Origin: Sulfitobacter sp.
GTDB taxonomy: Bacteria; Pseudomonadota; Alphaproteobacteria; Rhodobacterales; Rhodobacteraceae
DNA length: 21,964 nt
Direction of reading: 5' to 3'
Assembly (NCBI GenBank): GCA_024636405.1
Contig: JAGXHC010000266.1
Location: 1 to 21,964 of the forward strand
Shown: positions 15,188-21,263 of the stretch, in pieces
Position numbering within the stretch: position 1 is the first letter of the stretch
Layout of the letters: each line of letters begins with the position of its first letter
Notes under the pieces: generated by a model
The model's database searches: none
Told to the model about the DNA's origin: nothing
Seen by the model: only the letters and a program-made list of their open reading frames with translations
Position numbers and translations under genes: made by a program

Positions 15188-15799
15188 ATGTCCGAGACGC
15201 CATTCTCTCTTAACAGCCGCCGCGCCTTTTTGGCTGGCAGTGCAGCGATGCTGGCAGCACCCGCGCTTGCGCAGGACGCTTCGTCGGTAAACTCTGCCGC
15301 CACCACCGAAACTGAACGCGATCTCAACGAATCGGTGCGCCGCAATATCTCCAGCTTTCGGATGTTGGATTGGCAGCCATATTTCAGCAATACCAAGAAT
15401 GGTGCGATCCTTGTCGATATCGACAGCCGCGCCGTGCATTACTGGTCCGAAGACCAATCCGTCTACAAGCTTTATCCGTCCAGCGTCCCGCTGACAGAAG
15501 AGCTGACACGCCGGGGCCGCACCAGTGTGATCCAGAAGGTTGTCGGGCCAACATGGCGTCCGACCCCTTCCATGCTGGAACGCAATCCAGAATGGCCCGC
15601 CGTGATCGGGCCCGGCCCGGACAATCCGCTTGGTCCTTATGCGCTTTATCTCAGCTGGACCTATTACCGCATCCACGGCACCCATGACACGCGCAAGATT
15701 GGCCGTCGGTCTTCGAGCGGCTGCATCGGCCTCTATAATGAGCACATCACCGAGCTTTTCGGCATGGCCGAGGTCGGCACACAAGTGTTGCTTATTTGA
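15188..15799 (+). CDS. L,D-transpeptidase (YkuD/ErfK type) with Tat-like signal peptide
   Basis: 203 residues from the ATG at 15188, which has GGAG upstream. The N-terminus has the twin arginines S-R-R-A-F-L (10-15), a hydrophobic stretch and an ALA-Q cleavage site near residue 29, so export by Tat is likely. The catalytic domain (about 70-203) has H163 (RIHGTH) and the nucleophile C179 in RRSSSGCIGLYN, the standard ErfK/YbiS signature. It is distinct from the lipoprotein-type L,D-transpeptidase 700 bases upstream, with little similarity outside the motif. It is divergent from the CAP gene. Expected role: peptidoglycan 3-3 cross-linking or attachment of an envelope protein to peptidoglycan. 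Confidence 0.93.
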   Translation: MSETPFSLNSRRAFLAGSAAMLAAPALAQDASSVNSAATTETERDLNESVRRNISSFRMLDWQPYFSNTKNGAILVDIDSRAVHYWSEDQSVYKLYPSSVPLTEELTRRGRTSVIQKVVGPTWRPTPSMLERNPEWPAVIGPGPDNPLGPYALYLSWTYYRIHGTHDTRKIGRRSSSGCIGLYNEHITELFGMAEVGTQVLLI

Positions 15800-15940
15800 C
15801 GACATCGCGGCCAATGTGCGTTGAAAACAGTAAATCCGGGTTTGCATTCCTGCAGTTATGCTGTTTAGAAAGTTGCACGAGGTAAGTCTTGGGTGCGTGT
15901 TCGTATGTTTTTGCGGCACGCCTTTTCTGGAGGTTATGAT

Positions 15941-16123
15941 ATGAAGAAACTCGTTCTCGCCGCTGCTCTGTCAGCTGCCGCATCGACCGCATTCGCAGGT
16001 TCGCTTGCTGATCCGATCATCGAAGCACCGGTTATCGTTGAAGAGGCCACAAGCTCTTCCGCGGGCATCCTGGTTCCGCTTCTGCTGTTGGCTCTGGTTG
16101 CTGCTGCTGTCGCTTCCGACTAA
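15941..16123 (+). CDS. Small secreted/membrane peptide of unknown function (60 residues)
   Basis: MKKLVLAAALSAAASTAFA forms a signal peptide with a probable cut after AFA (residue 19). A short acidic linker (about 20-40) with a Ser run (TSSSAG) follows. The C-terminal hydrophobic segment ILVPLLLLALVAAAVA (about 43-58) ends in SD. The mature form would be a roughly 40-residue membrane peptide. The ATG has GGAGG at ideal spacing and a strong terminator follows, so this looks like an independently transcribed real gene. I recall similar short proteins near ferrochelatase genes in Roseobacter-group genomes, without a known function. Leading residues in the longer open frame (from 15893) are not needed. 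Confidence 0.82.
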   Translation: MKKLVLAAALSAAASTAFAGSLADPIIEAPVIVEEATSSSAGILVPLLLLALVAAAVASD

Positions 16124-16142
16124 TTGGAATCGACTTCTAAAG

Positions 16143-16174
16143 AAAAAAGGCGGTGTTCTGCACCGCCTTTTTTT
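16143..16174. terminator. Strong intrinsic terminator, bidirectional
   Basis: A stem of up to 13 bp (A6-GGCGGTG at 16143-16155 with CACCGCC-T6 at 16161-16173) has a 5-base loop TTCTG and a run of seven T residues (16168-16174). On the opposite strand the A run supplies the U-tract, so it can also end the hemH transcript, whose stop is at 16198. Confidence 0.93.
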
Positions 16175-16197
16175 ACGTCTGCCGATTGGATTTCACG

Positions 16198-17244
16198 TCA
16201 GTCCAGCCACCCGCACAGGTTTTCGCTGATCACGTTTGACAGCGCGGCGATATGTGCATCGTCATCGTTGAGGCAGGGGATATAGGTGAACGTTTCACCG
16301 CCCGCGTGCTCAAAGCTTTCCTTGATCTCCTCGTTGATTTCCTCAAGCGTTTCAATGCAATCGGCAGAGAACGCAGGGGCGCAAACTGCGATGCGTTTGT
16401 TGCCCGCTTTTGCCTGCCGCGCGACTTCTTCGACCGTATAGGGTTGTAACCATTCTTCGGGGCCGAATTTCGACTGGAACGTCGTCATGATCTGGCTTTG
16501 ATCCCAGCCCAGCCGTTCACGCAAAAGCCGCGTCGTTTTTTGACACTGGCAGTGGTACGGATCGCCTTCGTTCAGATACCGGATGGGCACGCCGTGATAG
16601 GAACACAGCAGGATATCGGGGCGTGTTGCCGTGGCCGCGTAGGCCCGCTCGATTGATTGCGCCAATGCTTCGATATAATCCGCACGGTCAAAATAGGGCG
16701 CGACGGTTCGGCTGGTGGGCTGCCATTTCTCTTTTGCGAGCGCGGCAAAGAAGGCGTCGTTTGCCGTGGCAGACGTGGCGCCGGCATATTGCGGATACAG
16801 CGGAAAGAACAGGATCTTGCGACACCCCGCCGCCGTCATCGCGGCCACTTTTGAACGGGTTGATGGATTGCCGTAGCGCATGCAGTAATCGACCATGACG
16901 TCATCGCCATACGCGGTCTGCATTTGCACGGCAATCTTCGCCGTCTGTGCTTTCGTAATGGTCAAAAGCGGGCTTTCGTCCTGTGCTTCGTTCCAAATGG
17001 ATTTGTATGCGGCGCCACTGGTAAAGGGCCGCTTGCTGAGAATCACAAGCTGCAACAACGGCTGCCAAAGCCACGGGCTGTAGTCGATGACACGGCGATC
17101 AGACAGAAACTCGCTCAGGTAGCGGCGCATCGACCAATAATCATAATGATCCGGTGTCCCGAGATTGGCCAGAAGAACGCCCACCTTGGGTTTTTGAAGG
17201 ACCGGGTGATCGGTTGGGGCGTGGGTTGGGCGCGTGGCCATCAT
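16198..17244 (-). CDS. hemH: Ferrochelatase
   Basis: Inserts Fe(II) into protoporphyrin IX, the last step of protoheme synthesis. 348 residues from the ATG at 17244, which has AAGGA upstream (a longer open frame to 17400 lacks support). Landmarks: VGVLLANLGTPD near residue 21, YCMRYGNPST (120-129), FFPLYPQYAGATSAT (146-160), the active-site H217 in SYHGVP, GDPYHCQCQKTTR (227-239), FQSKFGPEEWLQP (256-268) and the acidic E298 in SADCIETLEEI. The product is cysteine-rich in its second half (C214, C232, C234, C288, C296, C324, C344); whether these bind an Fe-S cluster, as in some bacterial ferrochelatases, is open. It lies 53 bases downstream of the NDUFAF5-like gene on the same strand. Confidence 0.96.
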   Translation of the reverse strand: MMATRPTHAPTDHPVLQKPKVGVLLANLGTPDHYDYWSMRRYLSEFLSDRRVIDYSPWLWQPLLQLVILSKRPFTSGAAYKSIWNEAQDESPLLTITKAQTAKIAVQMQTAYGDDVMVDYCMRYGNPSTRSKVAAMTAAGCRKILFFPLYPQYAGATSATANDAFFAALAKEKWQPTSRTVAPYFDRADYIEALAQSIERAYAATATRPDILLCSYHGVPIRYLNEGDPYHCQCQKTTRLLRERLGWDQSQIMTTFQSKFGPEEWLQPYTVEEVARQAKAGNKRIAVCAPAFSADCIETLEEINEEIKESFEHAGGETFTYIPCLNDDDAHIAALSNVISENLCGWLD

Positions 17245-17297
17245 GTCGGTATCCTTGGTGTGTGGTTGGCGCAGACATAGCGGCTTTGCCCTCATCG

Positions 17298-18116
17298 TCA
17301 ATCGGGCAGGCCGGTCTCTTGGGTGCGCAAGGCATCGGCCAGCCTTTGTTGTGCAGAGCCGGGACGCAGCGGTTTGGGCTGACTGTCGGCTGGCGCCCAT
17401 CCCGTCAGAAAGATTAGCTCGAACGTGGCGGTAATTTTGCCGTCTGCGTCTGCGAAATTCTGGACATAGAGCTTGGCCGCATGGCTAAACAGGCGACGTG
17501 GCGCGGGCAGGCGCGACCGGCTGTGCAAGGCGTTGGTTTCCCCCATTGCACGCAGATCATGCATCAAATGATAGATATCGCGATATGCGACCTTGAGCTG
17601 CAGGGTATCCGCCACGGGCAAAGCGAAGCCGGCCCGCTGGAGCAACCCCCCGATATCGCGTAGTTCAGCCATCGGCGCGATCCGCGGCGACAGCCCACCG
17701 CGCAGATCGGATTCCGCTTGGGCGAGGCAACTGCGCAACTCGTGCAGGGTCTGCCCGCCTAGTGCAACCGACAGGAACAGCCCATCGGGGCGCAGCGCGC
17801 GACGGCATTGGATAAGCTGCCCGACGGGGTCATTGGCCCAATGCAGCGACATGGCGTGCACGACAAGATCATGCGCGCCGATGGCAAGATCCAATGTATC
17901 GCTATCCTTGACCACCCCGGCTTTGGGCATCCGCTTGGACCAGAAATCAGGGAAACCGGTGACAACAGCCGGTGCCGTAAATGGCTTCTTAACCATCTGT
18001 AGCCGATCTTCGATTTCATCTGCGGCTGCGTCGTGCAGGAACAGCCCATGTGCGCCTGCGCGTGCGCGTTGGCGGGCAAGGGCGTGAACATCGGTCAGAA
18101 GGGGGGCTGAGATCAT
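17298..18116 (-). CDS. NDUFAF5-like / BioC-like methyltransferase-fold protein
   Basis: 272 residues. The N-terminal pattern L-A-R-Q-R-A-R-A ... FLHDAAADEIEDRL and the central DLVVHAMSLHWANDPVGQLIQCRRALRPDGLFL (83-115) match the family that includes human NDUFAF5, a complex I assembly factor. The segment where SAM motif I should lie reads VVTGFPDFWSKRM (about 51-63) and lacks the GxGxG loop, so SAM use is uncertain. 'Methyltransferase' describes the fold, not a demonstrated activity. The start ATG at 18116 has no clear Shine-Dalgarno and lies only 14 bases from the preferred comF start on the other strand. hemH follows 53 bases downstream, probably cotranscribed. Confidence 0.8.
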   Translation of the reverse strand: MISAPLLTDVHALARQRARAGAHGLFLHDAAADEIEDRLQMVKKPFTAPAVVTGFPDFWSKRMPKAGVVKDSDTLDLAIGAHDLVVHAMSLHWANDPVGQLIQCRRALRPDGLFLSVALGGQTLHELRSCLAQAESDLRGGLSPRIAPMAELRDIGGLLQRAGFALPVADTLQLKVAYRDIYHLMHDLRAMGETNALHSRSRLPAPRRLFSHAAKLYVQNFADADGKITATFELIFLTGWAPADSQPKPLRPGSAQQRLADALRTQETGLPD

Positions 18117-18130
18117 GGATGGACCATAGA

Positions 18131-18862
18131 ATGCTGTCGCAGGGACTTCAAACGGCGGTGTCGCTAATTTATCCTGCGCGATGCCTGTGTTGTGGCATGA
18201 CTGTTGACAGCGATCATGGCCTCTGTGGCACCTGTTGGCGGGAAACTTCGTTTGTGGGCGGTACGGTTTGCGACGCGTGCGGCGTTCCGCTGCCGGGAGG
18301 AAATACCGGAGAGTCACCAAATTGTGATACCTGTCTTGTCACGCCACGTCCCTGGGTGCAGGGCCGCGCGGCGCTAAGTTACCGCGATAATGCGCGCAAG
18401 ATGGTATTGGCGCTGAAGCACGGCGACCGTCAGGAAATTGCGCGTCCCGCTGCGCTGTGGATGGCGAATGCAGTCCGGCACCTTTTGCCGGAAAATACAT
18501 TGATCGCCCCTGTGCCATTGCATTGGACCCGTATGGTCAAACGGCGCTACAATCAGTCGGCCCTGCTGGCAAAAGAGCTTGCTGCAACCACAGACCTGCC
18601 GTGGTGTCCTGACCTGCTGCAAAGGGTAAAACGGACCCGCTCACTGGACGGTCTGGGCCGCGACGCGCGCCACCAGGAGGTGCAGGGCAGCATTCAGGTG
18701 CGACGCGCCAAGCGGATGCGGCTGATTGGGCGTCCGGTCCTTTTGGTGGATGATGTCATGACGTCCGGCGCCACGCTGGGCGCTACAGCGCAGGCCTGTA
18801 TTGACGCCGGATCTGGCCCGGTCCGCGTCGTGGTACTGGCGCGAGCGGGCAAAGAGACCTAA
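18131..18862 (+). CDS. comF: ComF family protein (phosphoribosyltransferase fold)
   Basis: 243 residues. The N-terminal zinc-ribbon-like region has four CxxC pairs: C18/C21, C32/C35, C47/C50 and C65/C68. The C-terminal phosphoribosyltransferase domain has the PRPP-binding loop VLLVDDVMTSGAT (203-215) and the typical RRYNQSALLAKELA segment (138-151). In competent bacteria ComF acts in DNA uptake; in most alphaproteobacteria its role is undefined, sometimes linked to recombination. I chose ATG 18131; ATG 18119 would add 4 residues, and neither has a strong Shine-Dalgarno. It opens the operon comF-grxC-nit-marR. Confidence 0.9.
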   Translation: MLSQGLQTAVSLIYPARCLCCGMTVDSDHGLCGTCWRETSFVGGTVCDACGVPLPGGNTGESPNCDTCLVTPRPWVQGRAALSYRDNARKMVLALKHGDRQEIARPAALWMANAVRHLLPENTLIAPVPLHWTRMVKRRYNQSALLAKELAATTDLPWCPDLLQRVKRTRSLDGLGRDARHQEVQGSIQVRRAKRMRLIGRPVLLVDDVMTSGATLGATAQACIDAGSGPVRVVVLARAGKET

Positions 18863-18896
18863 ATCCTTTGCAGCAATGCTGTTGAAAGGAACCCCG

Positions 18897-19154
18897 ATGA
18901 AAAATGTTGAAATCTACACGTCTCCGTTTTGTGGCTTCTGCCACGCGGCAAAGCGGCTTCTGACCCAAAAAGGCGTCAGCTTTTCCGAGGTGGACGTGAT
19001 CGCCAACCCGGACCGCAAGGCCGAGATGATCCAGCGCGCCAACGGTGGCCGAACGGTGCCGCAGATTTTCATTGGCGATACCCATGTCGGCGGCAGTGAT
19101 GACCTTCATGCGCTGGAACGTACGGGCAAGCTCGACGCGTTATTGGCCGCGTGA
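18897..19154 (+). CDS. grxC: Glutaredoxin (GrxC type)
   Basis: 85 residues, cytosolic thiol-disulfide oxidoreductase using glutathione. The redox motif is C14-G-F-C17 (SPFCGFCHAAKRLL). The cis-proline is in GRTVPQIFIGD, and the glutathione-binding GGSDDL follows. The motif combines features of dithiol glutaredoxins (second Cys present) and of the CGFS monothiol class (Gly-Phe). The start ATG follows AAAGGA at 7-8 bases. The gene lies 34 bases after comF, and its stop shares a base with the next start (TGATG), so grxC and the Nit amidase are translationally linked. Confidence 0.94.
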   Translation: MKNVEIYTSPFCGFCHAAKRLLTQKGVSFSEVDVIANPDRKAEMIQRANGGRTVPQIFIGDTHVGGSDDLHALERTGKLDALLAA

Positions 19155-19984
19155 TGAAATGCGCGCTGCTCCAACTGAATGTGACTGACGATCCGCAAGC
19201 GAACCTGCCCAAGACGTTAACGCTGTTTCGCGATGCTGTGGCACAGGGGGCGCAGTTCATCCTGACGCCAGAGGTCACGAACTGCGTCTCGACCAGTCGC
19301 GAACACCAGCGGGCTGTCTTGCAACATGAGAACGAGGACCGGACGCTGGCGGCGCTGCGCGATGCCGCCCAAGAGGCGGGCGTTTGGGTGCTGATCGGTT
19401 CGCTTGCGCTGTTGACCACCGATGCAGACGGGCGTTTCGCAAATCGATCGTTCCTTATAGGTCCGGATGGTCAGATCGTTGCGCGCTATGACAAAATCCA
19501 CATGTTCGACGTGCAGATCAACGAAAGCGAAACCTACCGCGAATCAGCCGGGTATCGGCCCGGTGCACAGGCGGTGGTGGCGGACACAAGCTTTGGCCGG
19601 ATCGGGATGAGCATTTGTTATGACATGCGGTTTCCGGCGCTGTATCAGGCGCTGGCAGGGGTCGGTGCGCAGATCCTGACCGTTCCTGCCGCGTTTTCGC
19701 CGGTCACGGGGGTGGCGCATTGGCATACGCTTTTGCGGGCACGGGCCATAGAAACGGGGTGCTTTGTGATCGCGCCGGCGCAGACCGGGACCCACGCCAG
19801 CGCAGATCACAAAACCCGTGATACTTACGGTCATTCGCTGGTTGTCGCACCTTGGGGTGAGATTGAACTGGACGCGGGCGATGCCGTCGGCGCTTACCTT
19901 TTTGATCTGGATATGGAAAAAGGAAAGGCGGCACGGCGCAGGGTGCCCAGCCTTGCCAACCGCCGCGCGTTTTCAGACCCCTGA
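19154..19984 (+). CDS. Nit-family carbon-nitrogen hydrolase (Nit1/YbeM-like amidase)
   Basis: 276 residues, nitrilase-superfamily fold. The catalytic triad is complete: E40 (LTPEVTN), K114 (RYDKIHMFD) and C155 (ISICYDMRFP). The FDVQINESETYRES segment and KIHMFD pattern are characteristic of the Nit1 branch rather than aliphatic nitrilases. By family knowledge Nit1 and its bacterial relatives hydrolyse deaminated glutathione (metabolite repair). That role fits the immediate upstream glutaredoxin, but the substrate here is inference. The ATG at 19154 overlaps the grxC stop by one base; a GTG at 19151 is an alternative with one extra residue. Confidence 0.92.
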   Translation: MKCALLQLNVTDDPQANLPKTLTLFRDAVAQGAQFILTPEVTNCVSTSREHQRAVLQHENEDRTLAALRDAAQEAGVWVLIGSLALLTTDADGRFANRSFLIGPDGQIVARYDKIHMFDVQINESETYRESAGYRPGAQAVVADTSFGRIGMSICYDMRFPALYQALAGVGAQILTVPAAFSPVTGVAHWHTLLRARAIETGCFVIAPAQTGTHASADHKTRDTYGHSLVVAPWGEIELDAGDAVGAYLFDLDMEKGKAARRRVPSLANRRAFSDP

Positions 19985-19995
19985 TCGGAGCCCGC

Positions 19996-20430
19996 ATGAG
20001 CGACGATAAAAATACCCTTGCGATCCAATTGTTCAGCGAGCTTCTTGCTGCGGATCAATCGGTGCGCGGACGTCTGACGCGTGTCTTGCCGAAGGGTATG
20101 GAAATTTCGCATTTTTCAGTGCTGAACAATCTGTGTTGGCATGGGGTGGAACGGTCTCCGGCGCAGTTGGCGGAAACGTTCAATGTCACGCGCGGGGCCA
20201 TGACCAACACACTGAGCAAGCTGGAGTGGGCCGGGTATATCCACGTGCGCCCGGATTGGGACGATGCCCGCCGCAAGATGGTCGCGATCAGCCCTGTCGG
20301 GCGTCAGGCACGCGATGATGCTGTCAACGCGATCACGCCGATGATTACCCAGGTGGTCGAGGATCTGGGCGAGGATCAGGTGCGTGCCACGCTGCCGATC
20401 CTGCGCGCGATGCGCAAGAAATTAGGATAG
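19996..20430 (+). CDS. MarR family winged-helix transcriptional regulator
   Basis: 144 residues. The winged-helix domain (about 35-110) shows S-P-A-Q-L-A-E-T-F-N-V-T-R-G-A-M-T as the recognition helix region, then SKLEWAGYIHVRPDWDDARRKMVAISPVG, the wing with a D-x-R-like element. Flanking helices should form the dimer interface. The ATG has CGGAG upstream, 11 bases after the Nit gene, so it is the last gene of the operon. It has no cysteine in the N-terminal helix typical of OhrR-like peroxide sensors (the only Cys is in NNLCWHG, about residue 47). Ligand and targets are unknown. Confidence 0.92.
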   Translation: MSDDKNTLAIQLFSELLAADQSVRGRLTRVLPKGMEISHFSVLNNLCWHGVERSPAQLAETFNVTRGAMTNTLSKLEWAGYIHVRPDWDDARRKMVAISPVGRQARDDAVNAITPMITQVVEDLGEDQVRATLPILRAMRKKLG

Positions 20431-20438
20431 CACCAACG

Positions 20439-20465
20439 TCATCGGGGCAAGCTTGAAGCCGATGA
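20439..20465. terminator. Stem-loop between convergent marR and ubiG
   Basis: TCATCGG (20439-20445) and CCGATGA (20459-20465) form a 7-bp stem around a 13-base loop, filling most of the 35-base gap between the two stops. No U-tract follows on either strand, so termination would be weak or factor-assisted. Confidence 0.4.
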
Positions 20466-21215
20466 TCAGGGCGTGGGTTTCACGCTGGCGGTGACGTAGT
20501 TCACGCTTAGATCGCGGTCCGACAGGCGCCAGGACCATGCGATGGGGTTGAACACGAATCCCTTGCGATCCACCGGATCCAGCCCGGCCTGCCGCAGCAA
20601 ATCGAACAATTCGTCCGGCGTGATGAATTTCGACCAGTCGTGCGTGCCCTTGGGAAGCCAGCGCATCACATGTTCCGCACCTACAATCGCCATCATGAAA
20701 GACTTTGGATTGCGGTTGAGCGTCGAACAGATGTGCAGCCCCCCCGGCCTGAGCAGTTGTCGACAGGCCGTCAGATAGCTGATGGGGGAGGCAACGTGTT
20801 CGACGACTTCCATGTTCAGGACCACGTCAAACTGCTCGCCCGCTTCGGCCAAAGCTTCTGCGGTTGTGTGGCGATAGTCGATGGTCAGCCCCGATTGCGC
20901 CGCGTGAACCTGTGCCACCGGAATGTTGCGTTCGGCCGCATCCGCGCCAACCACCTCTGCGCCCAACCGGGCCATCGGTTCAGCCAGCAACCCGCCGCCG
21001 CAACCGATATCGAGGATACGCAGCCCGGCAAAAGGAGTTTCCGCCTTTATGTCGCGGTCAAATTCTCCCGCGATCTGACTGTTGATATAGTCGAGCCGGC
21101 AGGGATTGAGCATGTGCAGCGGTTTGAATTTACCGTTCAGATCCCACCACTCGGCGGCCATCGCTTCGAACTTGGCGATTTCCGCTGGGTCCACGGTTGT
21201 CTGATGCGCTTGCAT
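20466..21215 (-). CDS. ubiG: Ubiquinone biosynthesis O-methyltransferase
   Basis: SAM-dependent enzyme catalysing both O-methylations in ubiquinone synthesis, usually membrane-associated. 249 residues. The family signature [18 protein letters not shown] (8-25) and [13 protein letters not shown] (32-44) precede SAM motif [14 protein letters not shown] (68-80), the acidic D92 (GADAAE) and NMEVVEHV (134-141). It ends with [22 protein letters not shown], also characteristic. The ATG at 21215 follows GGGAG at 8 bases. It diverges from the prolyl iminopeptidase gene with 48 bases between starts. Confidence 0.97.
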   Translation of the reverse strand: MQAHQTTVDPAEIAKFEAMAAEWWDLNGKFKPLHMLNPCRLDYINSQIAGEFDRDIKAETPFAGLRILDIGCGGGLLAEPMARLGAEVVGADAAERNIPVAQVHAAQSGLTIDYRHTTAEALAEAGEQFDVVLNMEVVEHVASPISYLTACRQLLRPGGLHICSTLNRNPKSFMMAIVGAEHVMRWLPKGTHDWSKFITPDELFDLLRQAGLDPVDRKGFVFNPIAWSWRLSDRDLSVNYVTASVKPTP

Positions 21216-21248
21216 TCTGATCTCCCTATGCTCTTCTGGTGCCGAGCA

Positions 21249-21262
21249 CTATATAGGGCAAC
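21249..21262. promoter_or_regulatory. CTATATAG element in the ubiG/pip divergent gap
   Basis: CTATATAGGGCAAC lies 33 bases from the ubiG start and ends one base before the pip ATG. Its core CTATATAG is self-complementary and could act as a -10 in either direction. No clear -35 sits at 17 bases on either side. Almost the same sequence (one extra G) occurs inverted at 6005-6019. Confidence 0.35.
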
Positions 21263-21263
21263 G

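Noticed and set aside
15056..15919. Minus-strand open frame opposite the Tat L,D-transpeptidase
   Set aside because: No motif, and it covers a gene with intact catalytic residues and its own promoter.
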